A stretch of 13,375 bases of DNA from Streptomyces roseochromogenus subsp. oscitans DS 12.976 (GTDB lineage Bacteria > Actinomycetota > Actinomycetes > Streptomycetales > Streptomycetaceae): NCBI RefSeq assembly GCF_000497445.1, contig NZ_CM002285.1, positions 1,117,738 to 1,131,112 of the forward strand, written 5' to 3'. Position numbers and translations under genes: made by a program. Below are positions 1 through 5,798 of this stretch, piece after piece. A model generated the notes under the pieces. That model saw only the letters and a list, made by a program, of their open reading frames with translations, was not told where the DNA came from and searched no databases. The stretch's first letter is position 1. Every line of letters begins with the position of its first letter.

Positions 1-2
1 AG

Positions 3-503
3 CCGCCGTATCCGCTGTCGCTGGGCGTGACCGCGCTGCGGCACTGGACGGCCGGGACGGCGGCGGACGCCGCGGGCCTGGACCGGGCGCGGCTGGCCCG
101 GCGGACCCGGGTGCACGCGGATCTGGGCCGGCGGTTCGTCCGCTCGGTGCGCACCGGAGACAGCCGGGAGCGGCTGCGCGACCGGCTGACGCCCTTCTTC
201 ACCGAGCACGACGTCCTGCTCACCCCGGCTCTGGCCCGGCGCTCCCCCGCGGCCGGGCCGTGGCACGAGCGCGGCTGGCTGCGCAATGTCCTCGCCAACA
301 CGGCGTACTCCCCGTTCACCCCGCCCTGGAACCTGACCGGCTGGCCCGCTATGTCGGTCCCGTTCGGCACCCTTCCCTCGGGCGCCCCGTGCGCCGTACA
401 GCTCGCCGGACGCCCTGGTGCGGAGGCGGTCCTGCTGGAGCTGGCGGAGGAACTGGAGCGGCTGCGCCCCTGGCGGCGGACGGCACCGGGGGCGGGCTCC
501 TGA
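3..503 (+). CDS. Amidase family protein, C-terminal part (5' end outside window)
   Basis: The reading frame is open from the left edge (position 3) to TGA at 501-503, giving 166 visible residues. An internal GTG at 27 is not the start, because coding sequence continues upstream of it. The visible part resembles the C-terminal third of amidase-signature enzymes, which hydrolyse amides with a Ser-cisSer-Lys triad. It has a 'DVLLTPAL' strand, then a 'PFTPPWNLTGWPAMSVPFG' segment (the family's conserved Asn-x-x-Gly-x-Pro-Ala region), then a 'AVQLAGRPGAE' strand and a C-terminal helix rich in Leu and Glu. The triad residues lie upstream of the window, so activity and substrate cannot be judged. 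The stop codon is only 6 bp from the stop of the convergent GNAT gene, leaving no room for a separate terminator. Confidence 0.85.
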   Translation, partial: PPYPLSLGVTALRHWTAGTAADAAGLDRARLARRTRVHADLGRRFVRSVRTGDSRERLRDRLTPFFTEHDVLLTPALARRSPAAGPWHERGWLRNVLANTAYSPFTPPWNLTGWPAMSVPFGTLPSGAPCAVQLAGRPGAEAVLLELAEELERLRPWRRTAPGAGS

Positions 504-509
504 GCCGGC

Positions 510-995
510 CTAGGTGAGCGCCCGGTACATGATGTGGAGTCCCACCCTGCCGTGGCGGGGATGGTCGTAGGCCTCCGGGATCGTGGCGAGGACGGTGAAG
601 CCGAGGGAGGTCCACAGGGCGACCGCGGGATTGGTCTCGACCACGGCGTTGAAGACCATCGCGCGGTAGCCGTGGGCCCTGGCCTCGGCCAGGACGTGTT
701 CGGCGAGGGCGCGGCCGATGCCCTGACCGGCGTGCTCGGGGTCGACCATGAAGCCGGCGTTGGCCACGCGGGCGGCGGGGCCGTCGTAATTGGGGGTGAG
801 ATAGGCCGAGCCGACCACGCGTCCGGCCGCGTCTTCGGCGACGTAGACCCGCTTGGCGGAGTTCATCCAGAGCGCTCGGGCGTTCTCCTCGGAGGTCTCC
901 GGGTCCCAGGCGTAGGTTTCGGCGGCGGCGACGATCCGGTGCCAGAAAGGCCATATCCGCGGCCAGTCGTCGGCCACGGCTTCTCTGATCAGCAT
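510..995 (-). CDS. GNAT family N-acetyltransferase
   Basis: This 161-aa protein is a single GNAT domain, which transfers an acetyl group from acetyl-CoA to an amine. Motif A is clear at residues 82-97: a 'GFMVDPEH' beta strand followed by the acetyl-CoA pyrophosphate loop 'AGQGIGRAL'. Motif B follows as 'NPAVALWTSLGF' (about 126-137). The N-terminus 'MLIREAVADDWPRIW' is a usual GNAT opening, and a TGA lies in frame 21 nt upstream, so ATG at 995 is the only reasonable start. No clear Shine-Dalgarno sequence precedes it; instead the start codon lies in a perfect 11-bp inverted repeat (993-1024), suggesting structural control of translation. It lies 61 bp downstream of the 57-aa gene on the same strand and could be co-transcribed with it. 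The acceptor substrate is unknown. Confidence 0.93.
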   Translation of the reverse strand: MLIREAVADDWPRIWPFWHRIVAAAETYAWDPETSEENARALWMNSAKRVYVAEDAAGRVVGSAYLTPNYDGPAARVANAGFMVDPEHAGQGIGRALAEHVLAEARAHGYRAMVFNAVVETNPAVALWTSLGFTVLATIPEAYDHPRHGRVGLHIMYRALT

Positions 996-1024
996 GGGCG
1001 TGAGTCTGTCAGGTCACGCCCATG
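993..1024 (-). promoter_or_regulatory. Perfect 11-bp inverted repeat over the GNAT start codon
   Basis: CATGGGCGTGA (993-1003) and TCACGCCCATG (1014-1024) are exact reverse complements separated by 10 nt. In the minus-strand transcript this folds into an 11-bp stem whose 3' arm contains the AUG of the GNAT gene. It could act as an RNA hairpin that hides the start codon, as an operator for a dimeric regulator, or as a U-tail-less terminator for the 57-aa gene upstream. The symmetry is seen directly; the function is inference. Confidence 0.6.
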
Positions 1025-1056
1025 TGTGCGGCGATCGCGAAGGTCCGACCCCGAGG

Positions 1057-1230
1057 TCAGTCCACGCTGGGCAGGATGTGGGGTTCGGCGAGGTCGTCCT
1101 CGTAGCCCGCGAGGCGGATCGGGGCGGAGCGGGCCCACACGTCGAGGCTGCCGAGCTCTCCGGGCCGCCGGCCCATGCGCTCCGTGCGTTCCTTGGGGCG
1201 CTCTTCGCGATTCGTCTTGTCCGGTGTCAC
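1057..1230 (-). CDS. Small protein, 57 aa, unknown function
   Basis: The gene starts with GTG (1230-1228) and ends with TGA (1059-1057). The ribosome binding site AAGGAGT (1242-1236) is near perfect and sits 5 nt before the GTG, which is the strongest argument that this is a real gene. Third codon positions are almost all G or C. The N-terminal half is hydrophilic and charged ('TNREERPKERTERMGRRPGE'). The C-terminal half is quite different, with 'LDVWARSAPIRLAGYEDD' followed by 'LAEPHILPSVD'. There is no signal peptide, membrane segment or cysteine. The C-terminal half has the look of a conserved short streptomycete family, but I cannot name it. It could be a small regulatory partner or, less likely, a precursor peptide; no maturation enzyme is visible nearby. 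It lies just upstream of the GNAT gene on the same strand. Confidence 0.72.
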   Translation of the reverse strand: MTPDKTNREERPKERTERMGRRPGELGSLDVWARSAPIRLAGYEDDLAEPHILPSVD

Positions 1231-1637
1231 CGCGCACTCCTTATGTGTCGGTCACCCTCGAGGGCATGCCGGACAGCCTGCGTTTCGGCACTCGACGCCC
1301 GCTCGGGTTCTGGTTGCAAGTCCAGTTCGGACGCGGTTGCGCCGGTACGGACGTTGGGTCTGGGTGGGACCCGGTCCTGCTGCCCGCCCCACCAGATTAC
1401 CCAAATGAGCGGATGCGCGCTCGATCGGGAGTGCAAACAAGGTGTAACTATGAGAAGTCGTTTGACGCCGAATACCTCTCAATATGCGGCTATTTACCAT
1501 GAGCCGCTCACCCGACGGTCTGATCGATTCACCCACTCGGCCTACATGTGGCTCAGTTCAGGTGCCGTTGGCCCGACCGCAAGCTCGCCATGATCTGCTG
1601 ATGTGCCGCAACGGCTGTCTCGCGGAAGGACTGACGC
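1231..1637. promoter_or_regulatory. Divergent intergenic region, locally AT-rich
   Basis: This 407-bp gap lies between the outward-facing 57-aa gene (-) and HD-like gene (+), so it should contain promoters for both. Its right half (about 1395-1560) is clearly richer in A and T than the rest of the window, as expected around promoters. A TTGACG hexamer lies at about 1464, but no -10 hexamer with a convincing spacer follows it. An imperfect hairpin is formed by 1359-1368 and 1387-1396 (TCTGG/CCAGA plus TGGG/CCCA with one bulge). I see no convincing gene, tRNA or riboswitch here. Confidence 0.4.
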
Positions 1638-2042
1638 ATGGAGCTGCGCAGCGTCGAGGAGCTGATGGAACTTCTGTACGCCGGCCGGCACCAGCACGCG
1701 CTGAGAACCGCCGCGCTACTGCGCCGCAGGCGCCCCGCCGACAAGGAGCTCCAGGTCGCGGGGCTGGTGCACGGCATAGGTCCGGTGCTGAGCCCGGCCG
1801 ACGAGCCGGGCCGGGCGCTCGGCGCGGCCGAGGCGGTGCGCGCCCTGCTCGGGGAGCGGGTGTTCCACCTGGTGCGCGGGTACGGCGACCTCACCGACCC
1901 CGTCGACGACGATCTGCTGCGGCTGCGCCAGGCGGCTGAGGAGAGCCGGACGGCGGGCTTCAACGCGGGCGTCCTGGAGGACTGGCGCACGGTGCTGGAG
2001 CTGGTGGCGGCCCGCCACTCACGACTCGGCGCCGTCGACTGA
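1638..2042 (+). CDS. Shortened HD-domain protein, probably lacking metal ligands
   Basis: The 134-aa protein starts at ATG 1638 after the ribosome binding site GGAAGGA (1624-1630). It resembles the small PhnZ-like HD-domain phosphohydrolases/oxygenases of streptomycetes. It has an N-terminal helix 'MELRSVEELMELL', a first His in 'HQHALRTAALL' (His20), the segment 'KELQVAGLVHGIGPVL' where the family normally reads His-Asp, and a C-terminal 'GVLEDWRTVLELVAARH'. Here the HD pair is His45-Gly46, so the metal-binding Asp is missing. The later His-containing helix reads 'FHLVRGYGDL' and does not match the usual 'LVRxHV' pattern. From memory, relatives are about 180 aa, so roughly 45 residues appear lost from the middle. 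Codon use is normal, so the gene looks maintained. It may be a pseudoenzyme or regulatory protein. The repeat array begins directly after its stop. Confidence 0.75.
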   Translation: MELRSVEELMELLYAGRHQHALRTAALLRRRRPADKELQVAGLVHGIGPVLSPADEPGRALGAAEAVRALLGERVFHLVRGYGDLTDPVDDDLLRLRQAAEESRTAGFNAGVLEDWRTVLELVAARHSRLGAVD

Positions 2043-2044
2043 CG

Positions 2045-2406
2045 ACGGGATGGCACCGGGGCATGCGACACCGGGTGACTGACGTCCGGGTGACGGCCAG
2101 GGCACGCGACCGAGGGGCGACCGATGACCCGGCGACGCCCAAGGCACACGACCGGGGGTAACTGACCACCGGGCAACGCCCAAAACACACGACCGAGGGG
2201 CGACTGACCACCGGGCGACACCCAAAACACACGACCGGGATGACTGACCACCGGGCGACACCCAAAACACACGACCGGGATGACCGATGACCGGGTGACG
2301 CCCCAGGCACACGACCGGGATGACCGATGACCCGGCGACACCCAAGGCACACGACCCCGGGCCACTGACCACCGGGTGACGCCCAAGGCGCGCGACCCCG
2401 GGGTGG
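2045..2406. repeat. Tandem array of about 8-9 degenerate 40-bp repeats
   Basis: Units begin at about 2079, 2121, 2162, 2204, 2244, 2284, 2324 and 2365 and are 40-42 bp long. A more degenerate unit precedes them at 2045-2078, and the pattern dissolves after 2406. The core shared by the units is CACCCAAAACACACGACCGG or close variants, followed by a GATGACTGACCA-like or GATGACCGATGA-like joint. The units at 2204-2243 and 2244-2283 are identical. There are no unique spacers, so it is not a CRISPR array. It fills the convergent space between the HD-like gene (+) and the SDR gene (-). None of the minus-strand frames has a stop within the array, but the phase changes at each 40-bp unit, so coding is unlikely. 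Confidence 0.9.
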
Positions 2407-2630
2407 CTGATGGTGCGTCAGTCGGCCGTCGGTGCGGAGTGCCCGAGATCGGGGCGGCCACGCGTCGGCCCCGAGGGGCCCGCAGTCCCGCCGGGGTCTG
2501 CTGGATCACCACCATGAAGAACGCGTCGCCCGCACACCGGGCCGCTCCGGCACGACCGCTTCCCCCTGGGACGGGGACGGTCGCGCCGGCCATCGGATGA
2601 GATGGGGTCAGTGGCGAGTGGCCGGCGGGA
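2407..2630. other. Intergenic remainder between repeat array and SDR gene
   Basis: This 224-bp stretch lies between the repeat array and the convergent SDR gene. The only structure I see is a short GC hairpin at 2467-2480 (GGCCC, loop CGAG, GGGCC), which could contribute to termination from either side. A minus-strand ATG near 2517 opens a frame that runs into the repeats, but it has no ribosome binding site and no recognisable protein features. I see no supported gene here. Confidence 0.5.
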
Positions 2631-4124
2631 TCACCACTTGCCGGGCGCGTAGTCCTTCATGAAGACGCCGTACAGGTCCTCGCCCGCCTCGCCGCGGACG
2701 ATCGGGTCGTAGACGCGGGCGGCGCCGTCGACCAGGTCGAGGGGCGCGTGGAAGCCGGCCTCGGCGAGGCGCAGCTTGTCGTAGTGCGGGCGCTCGTCGG
2801 TGATCCAGCCGGTGTCGACGGAGGTCATGAGGATGCCGTCGGTGTCGAACATCTCCTGGGCACTCGTGCGCGTGACCATGTTCATGGCGGCCTTCGCGGC
2901 GTTGGTGTTCGGGTGCCCGGCGCCCTTGTAGCCGCGGCCGAAGACCCCTTCCATCGCCGAGACGTTGACGACGTACGCACGTCCGCTGGGCGCCTTCTTC
3001 GCGGCGTCCGCCATCGCCGGGCGCAGGGCGCTGATCAGGATGAACGGCGACGTGTAGTTGCACAGCTGGGTCTCCAGCAGCTCGACCGGCGAGATCTGGT
3101 CGATGGTCTGCACCCAGGTGTTGCTGTCGACGACGTCGGGGACGAGGCCGCCCGCGTCGATGGCGGTGCCCTCGATGTGCCGGGCGACGCTGGCGTTGCC
3201 CGCGACGAGGGCGAGGTCGGCGAGCTTCTGCGCGTCGAGGCCGCTGGTGCCGAGGGGCAGCGCGGCGATGCCGTCGACGGCGCCGGAGTTGAAGGCGCCG
3301 ATGACATGGTGGGCGGGGAGTTCACCGGCGGGCAGCGGGGCGGTCTCGCCCTCGACCAGGGCCGCGTAGGCCGAGGGCAGCCGGCGTACGGTCTGCGTCG
3401 CGTTGTTGATCAGGACGTCGAGCGGTCCCGCCTCGCTGACCTGCTCGGCCAGGGCGACGGACTGCGCGGGGTCGCGCAGGTCGATGCCGACGACTTCCAG
3501 CCGATGGATCCAGTCCGCCGAGTCCTCCATCGCCTTGAACCGGCGGATGGCGTCCTTGGGGAAGCGCGTGGTGATCGTGGTGTGCGCGCCGTCGCGGAGC
3601 AGCCGCAGTGCGATGTACATGCCGATCTTGGCGCGGCCGCCGGTGAGCAGGGCGCGCTTGCCGGTGAGGTCGGCGCGGGCGTCACGCTTGGCCCGGTTCG
3701 TGCGGGCGCAGTCCGGACAGAGCTGGTGGTAGAAGTAGTCGACCTCGACATAGCGGGTCTTGCAGGTGTAGCAGGAGCGCGGGCGCTGGAGTATGCCCGC
3801 GATCCTGCCCTCCTCGACCTTGGAGCTGGGCAGCAGACCCTCGGTCTCGTCGTCGATGCGCTCGGCGGAGCCGGTCGCCGTGGCCTCGGTGACGGCGCGG
3901 TCGTGCGCGGTCTTGGCGGCCCGGCGCTCCTGGCGGCGGCGCTGCTTGACCGTGCGGTAGACGCCGGCGGTGGCCCGGCGCACCGCGATGGCGTCCGGGT
4001 GGTCGATCTCCAGCTTGTCGAGTTCCTCGAGCACGCTGAGGCAGACGGCCAGGCGCTCGGGATCGATACCCGGGCCGTAGACCACCTCTTCCGTGGCCGT
4101 GGAGCCGTCCTCTGTCACCGTCAT
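2631..4124 (-). CDS. SDR-family protein with N-terminal zinc-ribbon segment
   Basis: This 497-aa protein belongs to the short-chain dehydrogenase/reductase superfamily but is twice the usual ~250 aa. Residues 1-115 are charged and helical. A CxxC...CxxC zinc-ribbon-like pair follows (Cys118/Cys121 and Cys136/Cys139, with 'VDYFYHQLCPDCARTN' between and after). The Rossmann fold begins at 'GKRALLTGGRAKIGMYIALRL' (Gly162, Gly163, Gly168 at the nucleotide loop), with 'LDVLINNAT' at 235-243. About 145 residues separate this from 'VVNVSAMEG' (Ser389), indicating a large insertion. The active-site YxxxK is replaced by Thr407-x3-Lys411 ('HPNTNAAKAAMNM'). I recall similar bacterial and fungal proteins with this changed motif, so it may be a family trait. 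It could bind NAD(P) without ordinary alcohol dehydrogenase chemistry. Start ATG 4124 has only a weak upstream purine stretch (AGGGAAG). Confidence 0.88.
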   Translation of the reverse strand: MTVTEDGSTATEEVVYGPGIDPERLAVCLSVLEELDKLEIDHPDAIAVRRATAGVYRTVKQRRRQERRAAKTAHDRAVTEATATGSAERIDDETEGLLPSSKVEEGRIAGILQRPRSCYTCKTRYVEVDYFYHQLCPDCARTNRAKRDARADLTGKRALLTGGRAKIGMYIALRLLRDGAHTTITTRFPKDAIRRFKAMEDSADWIHRLEVVGIDLRDPAQSVALAEQVSEAGPLDVLINNATQTVRRLPSAYAALVEGETAPLPAGELPAHHVIGAFNSGAVDGIAALPLGTSGLDAQKLADLALVAGNASVARHIEGTAIDAGGLVPDVVDSNTWVQTIDQISPVELLETQLCNYTSPFILISALRPAMADAAKKAPSGRAYVVNVSAMEGVFGRGYKGAGHPNTNAAKAAMNMVTRTSAQEMFDTDGILMTSVDTGWITDERPHYDKLRLAEAGFHAPLDLVDGAARVYDPIVRGEAGEDLYGVFMKDYAPGKW

Positions 4125-4187
4125 CGCGCTGCCGCTTCCCTGATCACCCGCGCAGCGCTCCGACTCGCGCCCGCATTCGAACAGGGC

Positions 4188-4216
4188 ATTTTACGAAGCA
4201 TGGGGCCTGGGACCAA
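4188..4216 (-). promoter_or_regulatory. Putative sigma70-type promoter of the SDR gene
   Basis: On the minus strand a -10 hexamer TAAAAT (4193-4188) lies exactly 17 bp from TTGGTC (4216-4211). The -10 matches the consensus at 5 of 6 positions and the -35 keeps TTG. This would place the transcript start near 4181 and leave a leader of about 57 nt before ATG 4124. It sits between the WS/DGAT hairpin terminator and the SDR gene, so the SDR gene is probably its own transcription unit. Confidence 0.5.
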
Positions 4217-4261
4217 ACCGCGCCCGGGACGATCAACGGACAACCCCGGTCTGCCCCACGG

Positions 4262-4305
4262 CCACCCGCACCCGGCCCCGAAGGCCGCACGGACGGTGCG
4301 GGTGG
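4262..4305 (-). terminator. Stem-loop terminator after the WS/DGAT gene
   Basis: CCACCCGCACC (4262-4272) pairs perfectly with GGTGCGGGTGG (4295-4305), an 11-bp GC-rich stem. A second small hairpin nests inside it (CGGCC 4273-4277, loop CCGAA, GGCCG 4283-4287). It starts 6 bp after the WS/DGAT stop codon. There is no U-tract, as is common for actinobacterial stem-loop terminators. Confidence 0.65.
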
Positions 4306-4311
4306 GAACCT

Positions 4312-5643
4312 TCAGGCGTCGCAGAGCGACAGCAGCATCTCGATCTCCGCCGACACCGCGTACGCGAACCGGTCGAGGTCGGGCACGGCCTGCGCGTCGG
4401 CGACGAGCCCGTAGTGCACGCGGCCGCGGTACGTCGAGATCGCGACCGCCAGCGCCTGCCCCGGCGCCAGCGGGGCGAGGGGATAGACCTCTTTCAGTTC
4501 GTGTCCACCCAGTCGCAGCCCCAGACCCGGCAGCGGCACGCTGGTGACGAGGATGTCGAACCACAGCCGGGCCGCCTGGCCGACCAGCGGCCCGCCGAGC
4601 CGGTGGCCGAGGGCCGGGACGTGATCGGCGAGCAGCGCGACGGCGCCTGCGCCCCGATCGGACCCCGCGTCCTTGTTGCGGACCATCGCGGTGCGTACGG
4701 AGTCGAGGCGGCCGAGCGGATCGGGGTCGTCCACCGGCAGCCGTATGAGATAGCCGGAGAGCCGGTTGCCCTGCGGATGCGCGGTACGCGGCCGGCGCCG
4801 CGAGACGGGGATGAGGGCACGGGGCGCCACCCCCTTGCTGCCGTCGCCGCGCTCCTCCAGCCAGCGGCGCAGGGCACCGGCGACCACGGCGATGAGCACG
4901 TCGTTCACGGTGCCGCCGGCGGTCTTGCGCACCCGGTGCACATCGTCGATGTCGACGACGACCCCGGCGGTGCGGCGGGTGCCGGTCGGGGCCGCGGTCA
5001 GCGCCGAGACGGTCCGCATGCCGAGGGTGGACCGGGCCAGCGAGGCACCGATGTCCAGGGCCCGGCCCACGTCGGACAGCGCGCCCCTGACCAGGCCGGG
5101 CACGAGCCCCGGCAGTTTGCGCACATCGGGCAGGAGGCCTCGGGGCGGCTCGATGGCGCGGGGTGCCCGCTCGGGAAGGTCCACCGGGTCGAGGACGCCG
5201 GCGGCGAGTTTGAGTGCGCGCAGCCCGTCGGCGAGGGCGTGGTGGAACTTGAACAGCACGGCGAAGGACACCCCGTCCTCGCCGGGCATCACATGGGCCT
5301 CCCACGGCGGCCGGCCGCGCTCCAGCGGGCGTTCCATGAGTCGGCCGGCGACCGCGTGGAAGTCGGCGGTCGGCGCGTGCAGCCGTACATGGTTCAGCGG
5401 ATCGAAGTCCGGGTCGGTCTCCCGGGCGGCGCTGCCGAAGGCGAGCGGCTGCCACACGTCGCGGATGCGCAGGCGCAGCCCGGGTACGGCGGCGGCCCGG
5501 GCGGCCAGCAGGTCGGCGGCATGGGCGCCCGCGGTGGGCGAGTGGGCGCCGAAGACGCCGAGCGCGCCGAGGTGCATGGGGTGCCGGTCGGACTCGATGT
5601 TCCAGAACGCCAGGTCGAGTGGAGCGAGCAGGTCGGAAGTCAA
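4312..5643 (-). CDS. Wax ester synthase/diacylglycerol acyltransferase (WS/DGAT)
   Basis: The 443-aa protein matches the bifunctional WS/DGAT family, which joins acyl-CoA to diacylglycerol or a fatty alcohol to make storage lipid at the inner membrane face. It opens with the family's 'LAPLDLAFWNIES...HPMHLGALGVF' (residues 6-31). The catalytic HHxxxDG motif is intact at 134-140 ('HHALADG'), and the 'TVNDVLIAVVAGALRRWL' segment lies in the second half. The usual 'NVPGP'-type motif is present only as 'VTSVPLPG'. Length is as expected. The start is TTG at 5643: an in-frame TGA lies 12 nt upstream, the family N-terminus begins there, and GAGG lies 7 nt before it. It has its own downstream hairpin, and an upstream region with three direct repeats (5711-5739), so it is probably regulated singly. 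Confidence 0.93.
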   Translation of the reverse strand: MTSDLLAPLDLAFWNIESDRHPMHLGALGVFGAHSPTAGAHAADLLAARAAAVPGLRLRIRDVWQPLAFGSAARETDPDFDPLNHVRLHAPTADFHAVAGRLMERPLERGRPPWEAHVMPGEDGVSFAVLFKFHHALADGLRALKLAAGVLDPVDLPERAPRAIEPPRGLLPDVRKLPGLVPGLVRGALSDVGRALDIGASLARSTLGMRTVSALTAAPTGTRRTAGVVVDIDDVHRVRKTAGGTVNDVLIAVVAGALRRWLEERGDGSKGVAPRALIPVSRRRPRTAHPQGNRLSGYLIRLPVDDPDPLGRLDSVRTAMVRNKDAGSDRGAGAVALLADHVPALGHRLGGPLVGQAARLWFDILVTSVPLPGLGLRLGGHELKEVYPLAPLAPGQALAVAISTYRGRVHYGLVADAQAVPDLDRFAYAVSAEIEMLLSLCDA

Positions 5644-5704
5644 GGGCTTGCCTCACGCGTCGACGACGGGTGGATGTGCAATCACTCGCAGTCAATCTCT
5701 GCTA

Positions 5705-5739
5705 CCTGATTACGGTCAAGTACGATCAGGCTACGCTCA
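5705..5739 (-). promoter_or_regulatory. Three TGAnCGTA direct repeats and a dyad upstream of WS/DGAT
   Basis: On the minus strand TGAGCGTA (5739-5732), TGATCGTA (5728-5721) and TGACCGTA (5718-5711) follow each other at 11 and 10 bp spacing, one helical turn each. An overlapping inverted repeat, CCTGAT (5705-5710) with ATCAGG (5725-5730), frames the last two copies. The block lies 68-96 bp before the TTG start. The spacing suits an activator binding one face of the helix, such as a response regulator or SARP-type protein. This is inference; the regulator is unknown. Confidence 0.5.
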
Positions 5740-5755
5740 GTTAACAACAGATTAA

Positions 5756-5782
5756 GTCCCGCCCCTGCAAAAGGGGCGGGAC
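5756..5782 (-). terminator. Rho-independent terminator after the GH92 gene
   Basis: GTCCCGCCCCT (5756-5766) and AGGGGCGGGAC (5772-5782) form a perfect 11-bp stem with a 5-nt loop. It starts 16 bp after the GH92 stop. Read in the minus direction it is followed by TTAATCTGTTGTTAAC, which is T-rich, so it fits a true intrinsic terminator in this orientation. Confidence 0.85.
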
Positions 5783-5798
5783 CTAGGGATACGTGAGG

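Noticed and set aside
1290..1400. Possible tRNA or riboswitch from short pairing segments
   Set aside because: No T-arm or D-arm consensus and no cloverleaf could be built; the only hairpin is short and bulged.
1460..1500. Promoter built on TTGACG at about 1464 or on a WhiG-like GCCGAATA
   Set aside because: No -10 hexamer at 16-18 bp from TTGACG, and the WhiG-type -35 (TAAA) is missing at the required distance.
2045..2406. CRISPR array
   Set aside because: Repeats are directly adjacent with no unique spacers, and no cas genes are present.
1553..2593. Long minus-strand open frame (346 codons) and two shorter ones running through the repeat array and antisense to the HD-like gene
   Set aside because: All three minus frames are open only because the GC-rich 40-bp unit lacks stop triplets. 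There is no ribosome binding site, the peptide only repeats the DNA periodicity, and the HD-like gene on the other strand has real family features.
4121..5695. 524-codon minus-strand frame overlapping the WS/DGAT gene
   Set aside because: Its translation is Arg/Pro/Ala-rich without any motif, while the other frame carries a complete WS/DGAT with HHxxxDG.
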